Below are positions 25,301-36,432 of a DNA stretch of 64,000 nucleotides, piece after piece (the first letter of the stretch is position 1; each line of letters starts with the position of its first letter). The stretch spans positions 19,358,043 through 19,422,042 of the forward strand of contig NC_049993.1 in NCBI RefSeq assembly GCF_000003815.2, given 5' to 3'. The translations under genes and the position numbers were made by a program. The notes under the pieces were generated by a model, which saw only the letters and a list, made by a program, of their open reading frames with translations, was not told the origin of the DNA and did no database searches. Source of the stretch: Branchiostoma floridae. Its lineage: Eukaryota > Chordata > Leptocardii > Amphioxiformes > Branchiostomatidae.

Positions 25301-28300
25301 ATCGCGTAATATCATTTCCTATAGCTATATCAAGACATAACACATTAGCCTGGGTACCATCCGGTAGTAGTTCGATCCTATGGTGACCGTCGCTTCTGCT
25401 ACCCGTCTGGGGACCTCCACATTCAAATCGTTTGCTGGTTACGTTAATTAATGAGCAAATTAAGGAATGGGTTCTAGGGCGCTCGTTCGACGACAACAGG
25501 CCCGCCAGCAAGCCGAAGGATGGCATTTTGGGTGTTGGAACGCCTGTTCGAATGAGCACTTGAACCCATTCCTTAAATCGCTCATGTGTAGGGACCAATA
25601 AGCACCCTTGTCCAAAAATTTGGATGATTCCAGACGTAAACGTGGTCAAGGAAACCAGACAGAACAGCAGAGAAGCGACTGTATATAGTGTATAATAAAC
25701 GCCAGAGCGAACTAATTTCCGGATGGTACCCATGCTACCAACACGTCAGTTTGCACGTTAGTTGTTACCTGTCTGACAGTTGCTCCCCTCCCACCCTGCA
25801 ATACAGCCGCCGCTGCTGCAGTTCCCAGTCTCGGTGTCACATACAGAGTCTCCACTTGCACAGTGACAGGTACCGGTACAGTTGAGTCCGAACTGTCCGG
25901 CCGGGCAGGCTAGAAGGGAAACATTCGGTAGGAATGTGATATTAACATCTCAGGGTAGTAGACAGAGATTCTGTATGCATCGCTTAATCGTTTCCCATAT
26001 CAAGACGTAACACGTCAGTATGTACGTTAGTTTTTTTCCTTTCATTTATTTCATGTACCAGTGTAACATCACTCAGGCTGCAAAATGCTTTTCAGTCCCT
26101 GGACACATACAGAAACAGACAACATACAATAATTGTTACCTATCTGACAGTTGCTCCCCTCCCACCCCGTGACACAGCCGCCGCTACTGCAGTTCCCAGT
26201 CTCGGTGTCACACACGGAACCTCCGCTCGCACAGTGGCAGGTGCCGGTACAATTGGCTCCGAATTGTCCGGCCGGGCAGGCTAGGAAAGAAACATTTGGT
26301 AAGAATGTGATATGAACATCTTAAGGTAGCAAAAAGAGATTCTGTATGCATCGCATTATCGTTTCCCATATCAAGACGCAACACATCAGCTTGCACGTTA
26401 ATTATCATTATTAACATCTTAAGGTAGTAATGTTTTGCATAACCGTTAACGACATCAAGACGTAACACATTTGATTGAGTATGTACGGTAACTGTTAGCT
26501 GTCTATGGGAAACATTCAGTAGAAATGTGATATTAACATCTTAACCCTCATCCGACCGTTACATTTTTACGACGAATCTGACCGTATGGGGTCATTTTTG
26601 ACCCCATTTTGTTTTGCTCATAGACATATTTCTGCTGGCTTATTTTGTCATTTCTATGTATTTAGTGTTTCACTAACCTATGAAAAATATTTTGACAAGT
26701 TTTTGTGTCAGAAGTTATTATTCATTATCATAATTTATGCAGAAAATGAGGAAAACCCACATTTGCTCTGAAAATCTACCATAGTAAACTTACTTAAACA
26801 ATGTTTTGTTTTATCAATTTCTAAACAATAATTGTGATGATGCAATAATGCTGATAGCATAATAATGTTATTTAACAAGAAAAAATACAATATTTGTGAA
26901 AAGTAACGAATTTATTACTTAATTATGCACCATATTCCGCCATCTGAACACATACATACAATAACTCTTGTCTATTTTCCCGCAAAGATCTTCCTTGTAG
27001 GTTCCTTCAGCACATTCTGTCCATATATTGTTTTTTAATTAATAAGAAACATTTTCACTTTCATTAGCATAGGTAATTAGTGCGCATTATCATAATTTAT
27101 GCAAAATGTCGAAAAACTGTGTTTTACACTAAAATACTAAATTTCTTTCAAAATATTCGGTGTTTACTCATCTAAGCAACTATAACCTGTTGCTGCAATA
27201 GCAATAATGAGGAATGCCTGTTATTTTATTGAAATATCTTGATATTTATGTAATTAATGATTCATAATTGGCTGGGGTCATTTTTGACCCCACCGAACAA
27301 GACACAAACTTTCAAGTATAGCTTATACAATAATGGGCAAAACTCGGCGAAAAATTGGTAGATGTTGTAAGACATGTATACAAACAAATTCCTGGAAGGA
27401 ATTTTTTCTCTGATGAAAAATGTTGCTATGGTAGATTAAAATGTACGCCTGGGGTCAAAAATGACCCCATACGGTCGGATGAGGGTTAAGGTAGTAGACA
27501 GAGATTCTGTATGCATCGCATAAACATTCCCCATAACAAGACGTAGCACATCAGTATGTACAATAATTGTTACCTATCTGACAGTTGCTCCCTTCCCACC
27601 CCGTGACACAGCCGCCGCTACTGCAGTTTCCGGTCTCGGTGTCACACACGGAACCTCCGCTCGCACAGTGGCAGGTACCGGTACAATTGGCTCCGAATTG
27701 TCCGGCCGGGCAGGCTGTATGGGGAAACATTTGGTAAAGAATGTGATATTAGCATCTCAAGGTAGTAGACAGAGATTCTGTATGCATTCGGATAATCATT
27801 TACCATAACAAGACGTAACACATCAGGTCGCAGGTTAATTATAATATAGCCAGGTGCCGTGAACCAATTTGAAGGCCCCATTCCATATTGGTTATGACGC
27901 CATAACACATAGTTTCCGGTCAGCCTGGTTTCTATTCAGATCAACACCGGTGTCGATTCATTTTAACACCTGAACAATCAAAAGGAGCGATACACAGGAA
28001 ATTGACCAATCAGATTTAGGGATATACAGTCATGCAGACAGGGATAAAATTCAAAATGGCGCCCGCTAACCAGCTGTCAGTACAAAGGCTGGCACTCAGG
28101 CTACACGAAACGTTGACCACTTCCGTATCGCCTGAGGTACGGCCCAACCCGCTAGGATCGCCCGGCGGCCGAATTTTATCTATATCATGCCAACCAGTGG
28201 AAGGTCAAGTTTATCGAAAAGAAGAGCAAAAAAACTTGACATAAATGCACATCGCGTCAACAGCTTTTATACTAGTACGTCAATTCGAACAAAAGAACCG

Positions 28301-31300
28301 CAAGCGCGTAACCGCAGTTATTCGAATTTTCGACAACCGCGCACGCGAGCGAGTTCGAGAAGTTCGAATCTAACTATGGATCCCCAGGCCGTACCGTAAA
28401 ATGCTACTTAAGTGAAATAGGACTGTACGTGAAACAACAACAATGTATATCAGTTTCGATTAGGCTATATGATAATAACGTTAATGACCTGCCCCGAGGT
28501 GTATATGGTGTCATAGCGCCTGGTCCTTTGCTTTAACCACCGAATGAAACCACCGAGTGAGCAAAGTGAACGAGTGTTTTATGAGTGGTTATAGCGAAGG
28601 ACCAGGCGTTATATACCATATACACCGNNNNNNNNNNNNNNNNNNNNNNNNNNNNNNNNNNNNNNNNNNNNNNNNNNNNNNNNNNNNNNNNNNNNNNNNN
28701 NNNNNNNNNNNNNNNNNNNNNNNNNNNGGACTCAGGATTGAGTAAAGGGAAAACCTCGAAATCGCTCGAGCCAGTGTATGCACAGGGAGTGGTCAAACAT
28801 GGAAGGTCTTTGGATTCGTGGAATCCAGGAAAGCGGGACAAAGAGAACTACATGTAGGGAGTACTTGGTGTATCCAGAAAACGGTAGTGCAGAAGGAGAG
28901 ACTGAGTTCCAGAGGATTTCTGGGAGGACTTGGAGGAACCCACTCAGAAGACTCGATTGGAGTGTGGACAGTTGGGAGAGGAACTTTCCAGGATCTTGTA
29001 GCCTGCAGGAACGGAAACTGTGTGCAGGTTCGGAGGTTGTCGGCGGGAGGATTCTACATGAAGGAGGCAGCGTTCAGTGTACGGGGTCGAAAGGAGCCTG
29101 GATCCAGGCAAGAGGACTGCCCTGATCTGTATGAACTGAACTGTAAACAGTAAAACTGTGAGAGGAAAAGGGCAGTCAACAGTTTGTTGTTTGTGTTATT
29201 ATTATTTTAGTTTTTACCTGTCTGACAGTTGCTGCCCTCCCACCCCGTGACACAGCCGCCGCTGCTGCAGTTCCCAGTCTCGGTGTCACACACGGAACCT
29301 CCGCTCGCACAGTGGCAGGTGTTGTTACAGTTGAGTCCGAACTGTCCGGACGGGCAGGCTAGAAGAGAAACATTCGGCAAGAATGCGATATTTACATTTC
29401 AAGGTAGTAGATATGTTTTGTATAACCGTTAACGAAATCATGGCGTAACACATTTGATTGAGTATGTACGTTAATTGTTAGCTGTCTATGGGAAACATTC
29501 AGTAGGAATGTGATATTAACATCTAAAAGGTAGTAGAAAGAGACACAGAATGTTTTGCATAATCGTTAACAACATTAAGGCGCAACACACTTGCTTCAGT
29601 ATGTACGTTAATTGTTACCTGTCTGACAGTTGGGTCCGGACCATCCTATGGTACATCCACCAGTAGAACACTCTCCTGTATGGATATCACACACGGAAAT
29701 GCTGTTCGCACAGTGGCAGGTCTCCGTGCACCCGGACCCAAAAGTTCCAGCAGTGCAGGCTGGGTTAAGAAGGAAAATAAATAGATAAAGATCATTGTAT
29801 AGCTATTGAAACAATAGAGGCAAGTAGAACAGTTTTTACCCCAAGCTTCTCCCGGGATTCGAACCTGCGACCTATCGCGCCGAACACGGGCAAGCCCACA
29901 AACCCAGACGTGCAAACCATTTGGCCAAAAGGCTTAACACGTTAGGCGTCTTCGGTTTAGCAGTCCTTGAACCCCACTGTTTCACATAATGCATGGTGAT
30001 GTACACTTTCAACTAATACATGTCACAGGTATAAAGTTCCCATCATTTATCATTAAGCAGTTTTTTCCCATTCTTGTATCAATTATGCAAATCAGTTCCT
30101 CATTTGATATGATTATAAATGCAAAAATTGCCTATCCACTTAACGTTAGAGGAATATGGTCTGAATACCAATCTGCATAGGCGATATTATATATGTAAAA
30201 ATAGTTCAGGGTGTCATAATCTCATCCGTGAACATTCCAGGTCATAAGAACTCACCCCATACAGCAGCCCGCTATCTCAAGGGTCCAAAAGTCTGATTTT
30301 TTTTTAAATTCCGACCAGCGAAATTCATCGCAGATGTTGTCAAATATGCCGCCATTTTGGCTCCTCATGACGAGGGACTGACCATTTCAAATTTGGGGTC
30401 CTGGCCTAAAAATACTCGAATTGGGCCTTCTGCGGCTGCGTCAATTAGGGTCATTGCCCTTATGCTTGACTGAAAAAATGCCGCAGTGAAGTTGCATTGC
30501 ACCATCAGGTAACGAAAAGCACGAATTATGCTTTGAGTGCAACAGTACTGGTAGTAGAATTTTAGCCAGAAGGCTCCCCAAATGCGCCTTCTAGCGGAAG
30601 TTTTTGGGACTGCAGGTTCAAAAATATTACCTGTGTCGCAGGTGTCTCCTCCGAAGCCGGCGTCACAAACGCAGGTGATTCTATTATCCTTGCTCGCACA
30701 GTAGCCGTGGACACAGGGATAGTTGAAACAGGTTCCTTCTGTGAAAGTAGCGAGAATTTTTACGCTCAAACATGTAATCCTTAAAATGCAGGATTGAAAT
30801 TTTTTTTATATGTAGACACAATGTTTTAAATTTAATTACTGACTAAGAATGGTGGTGACTAGCAGATACTTGCTATCGGAAATGTATCCAATCTGTTGAG
30901 TTATTTTTGATGCTCTAATGTTTAGATGTCTAATATTCATTACTAGTGTATGCAGTCTGAAACGACTCTCCTCGTTAGAGAATTCATCCGGTTGCTTTAA
31001 TCATTTTGCTTTCGTTATCATCATTAACTTAACCTACTTTTTGTAAATAAAAAAAATCAACCTACCGATGATCCTCTGATAGTAGTTAAATCCGGGGTTG
31101 TAAGTTAGTGGTAGTCCCGTTGTTTCCGGAGTGTCTGTACTTAGCAGGCAATTGTCCGGCCGGGTAGACCCGATGTCAAACGACAGACAGACCTCGGCTC
31201 CCCGCAAACACCGTAAGGCACAAGTCCTGGGAGTTACTGTGGGTGGTCTCACAGTGGCGTCGTCGTGTCCGGCTTGCCTGTAGCCGGGATGGGCAGTGAA

Positions 31301-31385
31301 GAAGCTGAGGATGTCTGCAAAAAGAGAGAGATGTTTATAGAGAGAAAGAGAGTTATGATGTTTACCTACATACATATAGGTAATG

Positions 31386-31451
<66 letters not shown>

Positions 31452-31511
31452 TGTTATGTTTATCCCAACGCATTATCATTATTATCTCTAGCTCTCTCTC
31501 CATCTCTACCG

Positions 31512-31542
<31 letters not shown>

Positions 31543-34500
31543 GAGAGAGAGAGAGATGGAGAGAGAGCTAGAAAGAAAGAGAGAGAGTTAGAGAGAGAGC
31601 TAGGGAGAGAGAGAGAGATGGAGAGTGAGAGCTACAGAGAGAGAAAGAGCTAGAGAGAGAGGGGAGAGAGGTAGTGGGGGAGAGGGAGAGAGAGAAAAAT
31701 ACAACACGGTGTACTCACATATCACCCGAGGTACCAGCCCGAGTGTGGAATACACGTTGTTGTATTTTGTTTACGTCATACCAATTTGAGAAAACATATG
31801 ATAATAATAATGCGTCGGAATAAACATAACAGTTACAACTTCACAAAGCAAGGCAAAAGTTCGAGCTCAATACATACACATTTTTCTCGTGGGGCGGCCA
31901 TGATAGATATAATACAAGTTCAATAAGGCAAACAAAAGACTGTCATAAACAGCAGTTTAACCAATGATAGCATGGAAATCAGAAAATCGAACAATAAGAA
32001 AATGGCTGCATGTCCGTCAAATATTTGCATTATTATGTTTTTATTTTGCATCTTTTAAGGGACTATGGGATCAGTCTATGCTACTCCAAATTGCTATATC
32101 TGTCGGTGCATAACACTAGTTATAATATTCATTATTGATCTGATAGTGTAAAAATTTGTGTGGTTTGGGGGAAAACTAAACGGGAGCTGATTCTAGAAAT
32201 AAGTTTGTCTGTTTGCCTCATTGACCTCGTATTCCATCTGCCATGGCCGCCGCGTGGGAAAGGTGTATTAGACCTTTTCCCCAGAATGTAACACGTTACA
32301 CGAATCATGATATTCTTACCTTTCATCTCACAGTACTCGTAGTCACGGTCAGTGTTAAGGTTGGTGTTTAAGGTTGCTCTATTGGCTGCTATTAGGGTAC
32401 AGTTGCCGTCTAGCTTGTCGTAGTTAAATGACAAACACTCCCCCTCCCGGAGACCGTCAGCTGTCCCCTCCACGCACTTCTGGGCACATTCGTCAATGCT
32501 GACATTGTTGAATACTGACATGTCCTGGTGCTCAGAATGCTCATAATCCAGCCATTTCCCGTCGGAGCAGTCAAAAAAGTCGACGTAATCTGAAAGAAAG
32601 CAGGGCAATTCATGATCATTTTACAAATCTATATAATACAAATACGTACAGAAGACTAAGACAATATGTTTTTGATGATGATTAGTAAAGACAAAAAACC
32701 ATAAATGCATACCTTTCTTTATAGTATTTGTGTGTTTGATTGAAAGATGTCATTATCGGCTGTTAGATTCACACTTTTATGTAACAACTTTTATGTATAG
32801 CAACGGGGGGGGGGGGCAGTTGCAATGTAGTCAGGCCAATGCATGGAAAGATGGCAGTGATTTTTTAAAACCCATTTTGAGGCAAAATGTCTGTCAAATG
32901 TTTTTTAATCAATTTGCTTTCGAACAGACTTAGTCTAGGACAATATGGTACTACTCTCAAGTTTGTTGTAACTTTTTATAACAGTGCCACATACAAAGTA
33001 CAGACAGGAGCTACAGGTAGTGTTTTAACTCCCCGACCGAAGTAAGGTACCCATGGCATGTTTACACCTGACATGAAAAACGTCTGGGGCACGGCGTGTA
33101 TCGAACCCAGGACCTCTCGGTACCGAACCAACACTCTACCGGTTACGCCAGACACGAGGCCTCAAATTTTAGCTTTGTCAAACTATGCGAACTTCCAGAA
33201 GGCATGATACACGCAGTAGTTACGCCGGCTTGAACTACTTATTATAGTCAGTAGATGTGAGAAAAAACCTTAAGAAAGTTTAGGGCAAATAAAATTTATG
33301 CTATCTGCCAGGCCCGTGTGTTTATTTTTCTTATCGATAGGTTTACATACCGCGCGGCCTTCGGACCTACCTGGGGACCTAAACGACAAACATATTGTCC
33401 ACACAACTGTATCATCGTTAATAATCAACATGTTGGCTTTATTCGCGGATAAGTCCAACCTGATTGTAGAGACAACTTAAGAATGGAAGAAAATGCCACA
33501 GTTGACTGCTACAGGGTTGGTCGTACGTAAATACTGTTTGTCTTGGTTAGGCCACAGCAAGTAAATTTGGATGACATCCTCTGCAGACTGCAAAAATAAT
33601 GAGATAGGGCGAAAAAAAAAGATGGGTAAAAAAAACAAGATGGCAAATTTTCAAAGTAGACGTTGTAACAAGACTTGAAGAGACAAAATATGGCATCACA
33701 GCCAACAAGGCATTCATTCCTGTATTTAAGAAGTGCACCAGTGTAGTTAAAGTGACACTAGTGTGGTAGACTGGCCATGGTATCATTAACCATGTTGGCA
33801 ACTACACTTATAGCTTCCATAGACTAGTTGTGCCACTTTTACAACTATCAAGTTGCACCTCTGCAACTACAGTCAATGCTACAGAGTCTCTAGTGTCAAT
33901 TCTACATTCAATGATTAGGTTACAACACAACCTTTGCCCATTTTCGTCTATCCGGCCTTCCCTGAAGAAGAAAAAAATTCTTGTTTTTTTTTTCTGAAAT
34001 CAGGCGAAAATTAATGAGCGCGCGGATGTCATCCATAAAATTTACTTGCTGTGGCCTTACCAAGCATATAGAAAGTTGAACAGACTATCATTTGGGCAAC
34101 GGTAGTCTTCCCAGTAGCAGATACGTTTATTTGTTGGAGGTGGACAAGAATAGACGGGGCTAAATCACAACAATCTGGGGTGAGCTGCCATTCGGCGCCA
34201 CTCAGGTGACCTCAATATGACTGTATCATAAATGTAACTTATGATCTAAAAGACAGCAAAGCACACAAAACTTGAAAGAAGTTGTTCTTTGCCTATGAAA
34301 TTCGACAAAGAATCAAATCTTTGTTCACTCATCGATCGTCCGACTATCGCAGCTTACCGTAGGAAATGGATGTGAATGATTAAAGGAACGAACCTTTACA
34401 CTTGACAGCGGGCGTCAATAAAACACAGAAAATTGGTCTGAAGAGGCTAGATACCTGTCCCTATTCGGTCTAAATCACTTTTAAGATTATTAAAGAAGAA

Positions 34501-34653
34501 ACGTGCAATTTTTGTTTACAGAGAGTACGCATGACAAATATGGCACAACTCACCTGCTCTAGCCACCGTGAAAGCAGAGATCAGCGCTACGACAACAAGT
34601 CCTGCTGGAAACAGGCGAGATCTGGCCACACGGATGCCACAGGTAACCTCCAT
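22379..34653 (-). CDS. PAN/apple-EGF repeat type I membrane protein
   Basis: Minus-strand exons: 34653-34554 (ATG, signal peptide), 32589-32320, 31314-31066, 30738-30631, 29759-29619, 29358-29218, 27714-27574, 26280-26140, 25909-25769, 25226-25086, 24921-24781, 24224-24084, 23777-23652, 23048-22943 and 22391-22379, about 699 residues if all are used. Order: hydrophobic signal; PAN domain (DECAQKC, CLSFNYDK, NCTL); a PAN-like domain (TCALRC, VCLSFDIG, NCLLS); one six-Cys EGF; eight 47-residue MEGF-type EGFs (C..G.FG..C..TCHCA); a calcium-binding EGF starting DVDEC; a TM helix (VIIATAAFSVLVVIAAVLC); and a very short tail. Introns are phase 1, except phase 2 after the TM exon. Probably a cell-surface scavenger/adhesion-type receptor; the ligand is unknown. 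The last exon is the weakest call. Two EGF exons have GC instead of GT donors. Confidence 0.88.
22462..22540 (-). repeat. tRNA-like pseudogene or SINE head
   Basis: The minus strand contains CCCGGGTTCGATCCCGGG, a perfect T-arm and B box, followed by TGTCGGCA. An A-box-like ATCGTAATGGTTTCGC lies upstream at the right distance, but no 5' acceptor strand complementary to TGTCGGC is found, so it is not called a functional tRNA. Confidence 0.5.
24084..24224 (-). CDS. MEGF exon H of the PAN-EGF gene, GC donor
   Basis: A 141-bp phase 1-1 exon (acceptor ATACAG) encoding the C.SG.FGLGCNGTCHCA-type EGF. Where the sister exons have CAGACAG|GTAAC, this one has CAAACAG|GCACGG. Without splicing, the frame reads TGTGFLQ and stops at 24064. 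Skipping the exon keeps the frame because both ends are phase 1. Confidence 0.8.
24290..24700 (+). mobile_element. LINE 3'-end fragment (copy 2)
   Basis: The plus frame contains CKYCTLDMIEDETHFISNCP and then FYDQERKDLL, the Cys/His motif found after the RT domain at the C-terminus of CR1/L2-like LINE ORF2 proteins. A 3' UTR follows with AATTAGCCTTCGGGCA. It is 5'-truncated and lies in an intron, antisense to the PAN-EGF gene. Confidence 0.7.
24950..25045. repeat. MITE fragment in intron
   Basis: TTAATGACCCGCCTG, GTGTATACGGTGTCA, CTTTGCTATAACCACC and AAAACCACCGAGTGAGC match 28480-28570 almost base for base, and 12190-12240 in part. Confidence 0.65.
25086..25226 (-). CDS. MEGF exon F of the PAN-EGF gene, GC donor
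   Basis: A 141-bp phase 1-1 exon (acceptor GTACAG) with the same EGF pattern. The donor is CAGACAG|GCACGA. Read-through gives TGTTFFQ and a stop ending at 25066. The flank GGCACG..TTTT..TTCAATAA.CCGAT is shared with exon H, so the exon and flank were duplicated together after the GC variant arose. Confidence 0.8.
25347..25737. repeat. Nested inverted-repeat element
   Basis: Outer ends are TAGCCTGGGTACCATCCGG and its near complement CCGGATGGTACCCATGCTA. An inner pair, AAGGAATGGGTTCTAGG and TTGAACCCATTCCTT, flanks about 130 bp. Either two MITEs are nested or one element has internal palindromes. It lies in the intron between EGF exons E and F. Confidence 0.65.
26541..27489. mobile_element. Nonautonomous piggyBac-like element
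   Basis: TTAA at 26541-26544 and 27486-27489 flank a 941-bp element with 15-bp terminal inverted repeats CCCTCATCCGACCGT. Subterminal GGGGTCATTTTTGACCCC palindromes lie near both ends, with a third near 27271-27290. TTAA duplication and CCCT ends are piggyBac hallmarks. There is no transposase frame. The sister intron near 26309 has ACATCTTAAGGTAG uninterrupted, which is the empty site. Confidence 0.85.
27830..28030. repeat. MITE-like repeat
   Basis: GGTTATGACGCCATAACACA, AAAAGGAGCGATACACAGGA and AATTGACCAATCAGA relate this stretch to 12560-12690 (inverted) and 19590-19640. Confidence 0.55.
28480..28627. repeat. Foldback MITE abutting an assembly gap
   Basis: GCGCCTGGTCCTTTGCTTTAACCAC and the near complement GTGGTTATAGCGAAGGACCAGGCG form a hairpin. 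The right arm runs into the N-gap at 28628. Confidence 0.7.
28628..28727. other. Assembly gap (100 N)
   Basis: Placeholder gap in the intron between EGF exons B and C. The 141-bp exon spacing means another EGF exon could be missing here. Confidence 0.99.
28728..29170. other. Unexplained GA-rich intronic segment
   Basis: Unlike its AT-rich neighbours, this stretch is purine/G-rich on the plus strand and keeps two overlapping frames of about 110 codons open (28778-29125 and 28818-29153). No domain or splice context was recognised. It may be the internal part of an element whose other end is in the adjacent gap. Confidence 0.3.
29828..29940 (-). repeat. tRNA-derived SINE head
   Basis: Minus strand: TTTGGCCAAATGGTTTGCACG (A-box-like) and GTCGCAGGTTCGAATCCCGGG (B box). 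It lies in a PAN-EGF intron. Confidence 0.65.
31387..31448. repeat. (TA)n microsatellite
   Basis: TA dinucleotide run in the intron upstream of the second PAN-like exon. Confidence 0.95.
31493..31700. repeat. (CT)n/(GA)n low-complexity tract
   Basis: CT repeats switch to TATATATATA and then about 170 bp of GAGAGA-type sequence, so the tract can fold back on itself around 31530-31545. Confidence 0.9.
32960..33160 (-). repeat. tRNA-derived SINE
   Basis: Minus strand: CTGGCGTAACCGGTAGAGTG (A box) and CTGGGTTCGATACACG (B box), then tail sequence with CATGGGTACC. The element is the same type as 16540-16700, including the CAGTGCCACATACA.AGTACA.AC phrase. Confidence 0.7.
33548..34059. repeat. Inverted-repeat transposon (GGCCACAGCAAGTAAATTT family)
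   Basis: Left end GGCCACAGCAAGTAAATTTGG with GATGACATCC, right end GGATGTCATCCATAAAATTTACTTGCTGTGGCC. Terminal inverted repeats of about 30 bp enclose about 510 bp with no coding frame. A diverged second copy is at 47131-47543. It lies in the first intron of the PAN-EGF gene. Confidence 0.75.
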
Positions 34654-34760
34654 GTCTCCGTTTGGGACGAGCGCAAAAGAAATGTTATAAGTCCGACTGA
34701 TACTTCGTCAATTCTGACTCAATTTCTCTGTGCAAACTTCCTCCTTTCGGCACCCTCAGT

Positions 34761-34830
34761 GCGCCTGCGCGGGCCAACCCTGCGTCTGTGTCCGAACGTC
34801 AATGACGTCAGTGTTTACATAATGACGTCA
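34761..34830 (-). promoter_or_regulatory. CRE pair and NRF1-like site upstream of PAN-EGF gene
   Basis: Two perfect TGACGTCA palindromes at 34803-34810 and 34823-34830 lie 20 bp apart (two helical turns) and 150-180 bp upstream of the start codon at 34653. GCGCCTGCGC, one base off the NRF1 consensus, is at 34761-34770. CREB/ATF-family control is suggested by sequence only. Confidence 0.5.
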
Positions 34831-35982
34831 ATTGACCTAGCTCAAAATATTTTCCTGTGTTTGACTTTTCATAGAATCCTAAGTCTTTGTAAACTGACAA
34901 TTTTGCGGCACTACTGGTGTACGTTTCCGAAGCAACAATGTGTCGATTTGGTGACTTACACATTTAAATACTAGTACAACTCTCGTCTACAACGTTTGAG
35001 ATTTTCGCGACGTAAGAGACACATTTCCGGATTTTTTTAGATACATTGTACCATGATGTCGAATACGTTGGATTTCAAAGAAGCAGCGGAGTGTGTGGAA
35101 CAATACTGACAATTGGGTTTCAGTCGCCAGAAGTTTGCTGACAAACTAGCAATGCGTATGTAAACAGTTTGTTAAGTGTCAAAAAGGCTACGATCCGGGG
35201 AGCTTACAGTCAGCAATGTCAACACTTTCATTGATTAGTTCGATAAACAAAGTTCAAAGTATCCGGGCTGGTTTTAGCTGGCGGACAAAATCCGACAGAC
35301 AAAAACGCCCGAAAAGACGTAGAAAAAGTCAAGCCGGACCCTAATCTCTGCATGTACTGAAGTTGATAATTATAAGATTTGCTTTGCTGAAATTAATTTC
35401 TTAGTTACAACTTTACTCAAGATTTATATCTTTTTCAATGTAATAATTGAATACTATAGTTCCTTTGAAAATCAGTGAGTGAAGATTACAGGTCTCTAAG
35501 AAACAAAGACAAACTCTCTCACTTCCGGTGTAGAACTTCTCGTTTCGCTAATAGCACATTACCGTACTGTGTAAAGCTCCTGAACCAAGACGGGTAATTT
35601 GTGAATAGTAGCGAATCTTTCCTTGTGTAATAATTGACCAGTTATTGTAAACAGTAGATGTTATGTTGTCACTCGATCATTTTAAATGTGTTATCTTGAG
35701 TTAGAGGTTGAAATACTGTGAAAAACGACAATTCAGCCTTTTGTAAATGTGCTGCAAATGTTTTTAATGTCAATGGCAATAATAAACCAGGCTCTCTCAT
35801 ACAGGTGCATTAAAACTACTTTGAAAAAACATATTGTAGATTCGTGGGGAAAGGCCTTGGTGAAACATTCACAGCATTTCCTCAAGTGCAACTTAATAAT
35901 ATCTGCAGCTGCGATTGTGTGCTTGTTTGTTTGTATTGTTGTCTGTATTTGGGGCAGCATGGCTGACCCATGTTATGTACTC

Positions 35983-36432
35983 CAAAAAGTAGTTACTCAA
36001 GCAACTGGATATGGTTTTGAAACGGTCAGACGCTTCGGATAGAATCCACTATCCTTCGTGGACATCTGAAATTGTCTTCATTCATAGTTAAAGTATAAAA
36101 GACCTGTTCTCCNNNNNNNNNNNNNNNNNNNNNNNNNNNNNNNNNNNNNNNNNNNNNNNNNNNNNNNNNNNNNNNNNNNNNNNNNNNNNNNNNNNNNNNN
36201 NNNNNNNNNNNNGAGCCAGGATACAAAGATCCTAAATTGTCTTCCAGGGCCACAAGGTCAGCTTAGCCTGTAGACAACAGTCAAGAAAAGTGCCAGTGAT
36301 TCAGACAAGACTGCTTTTACCAACCTTCTATCTTCAAATCTTTTCTTACTTGTCCACCTTTTATAACATGATTCATATACCATCAGGATTCACGAAACAC
36401 CCATAGTCAGTTGCTTGAGTAACTACTTTTTG
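35983..36432. repeat. Foldback element with 25-bp perfect arms
   Basis: CAAAAAGTAGTTACTCAAGC plus AACTG (35983-36007) is exactly complementary to 36408-36432. Inner arms continue imperfectly (ATCCACTATCCTT). The centre is an N-gap (36113-36212). A partial relative is at 62963-63030. Confidence 0.8.
36113..36212. other. Assembly gap (100 N)
   Basis: The gap sits in the middle of the foldback element, as expected when an assembler breaks at a hairpin. Confidence 0.99.

Noticed and set aside
35052-35108. 18-codon ATG frame head-to-head with the PAN-EGF gene
   Set aside because: Too short, no recognisable continuation or donor with matching downstream exon.
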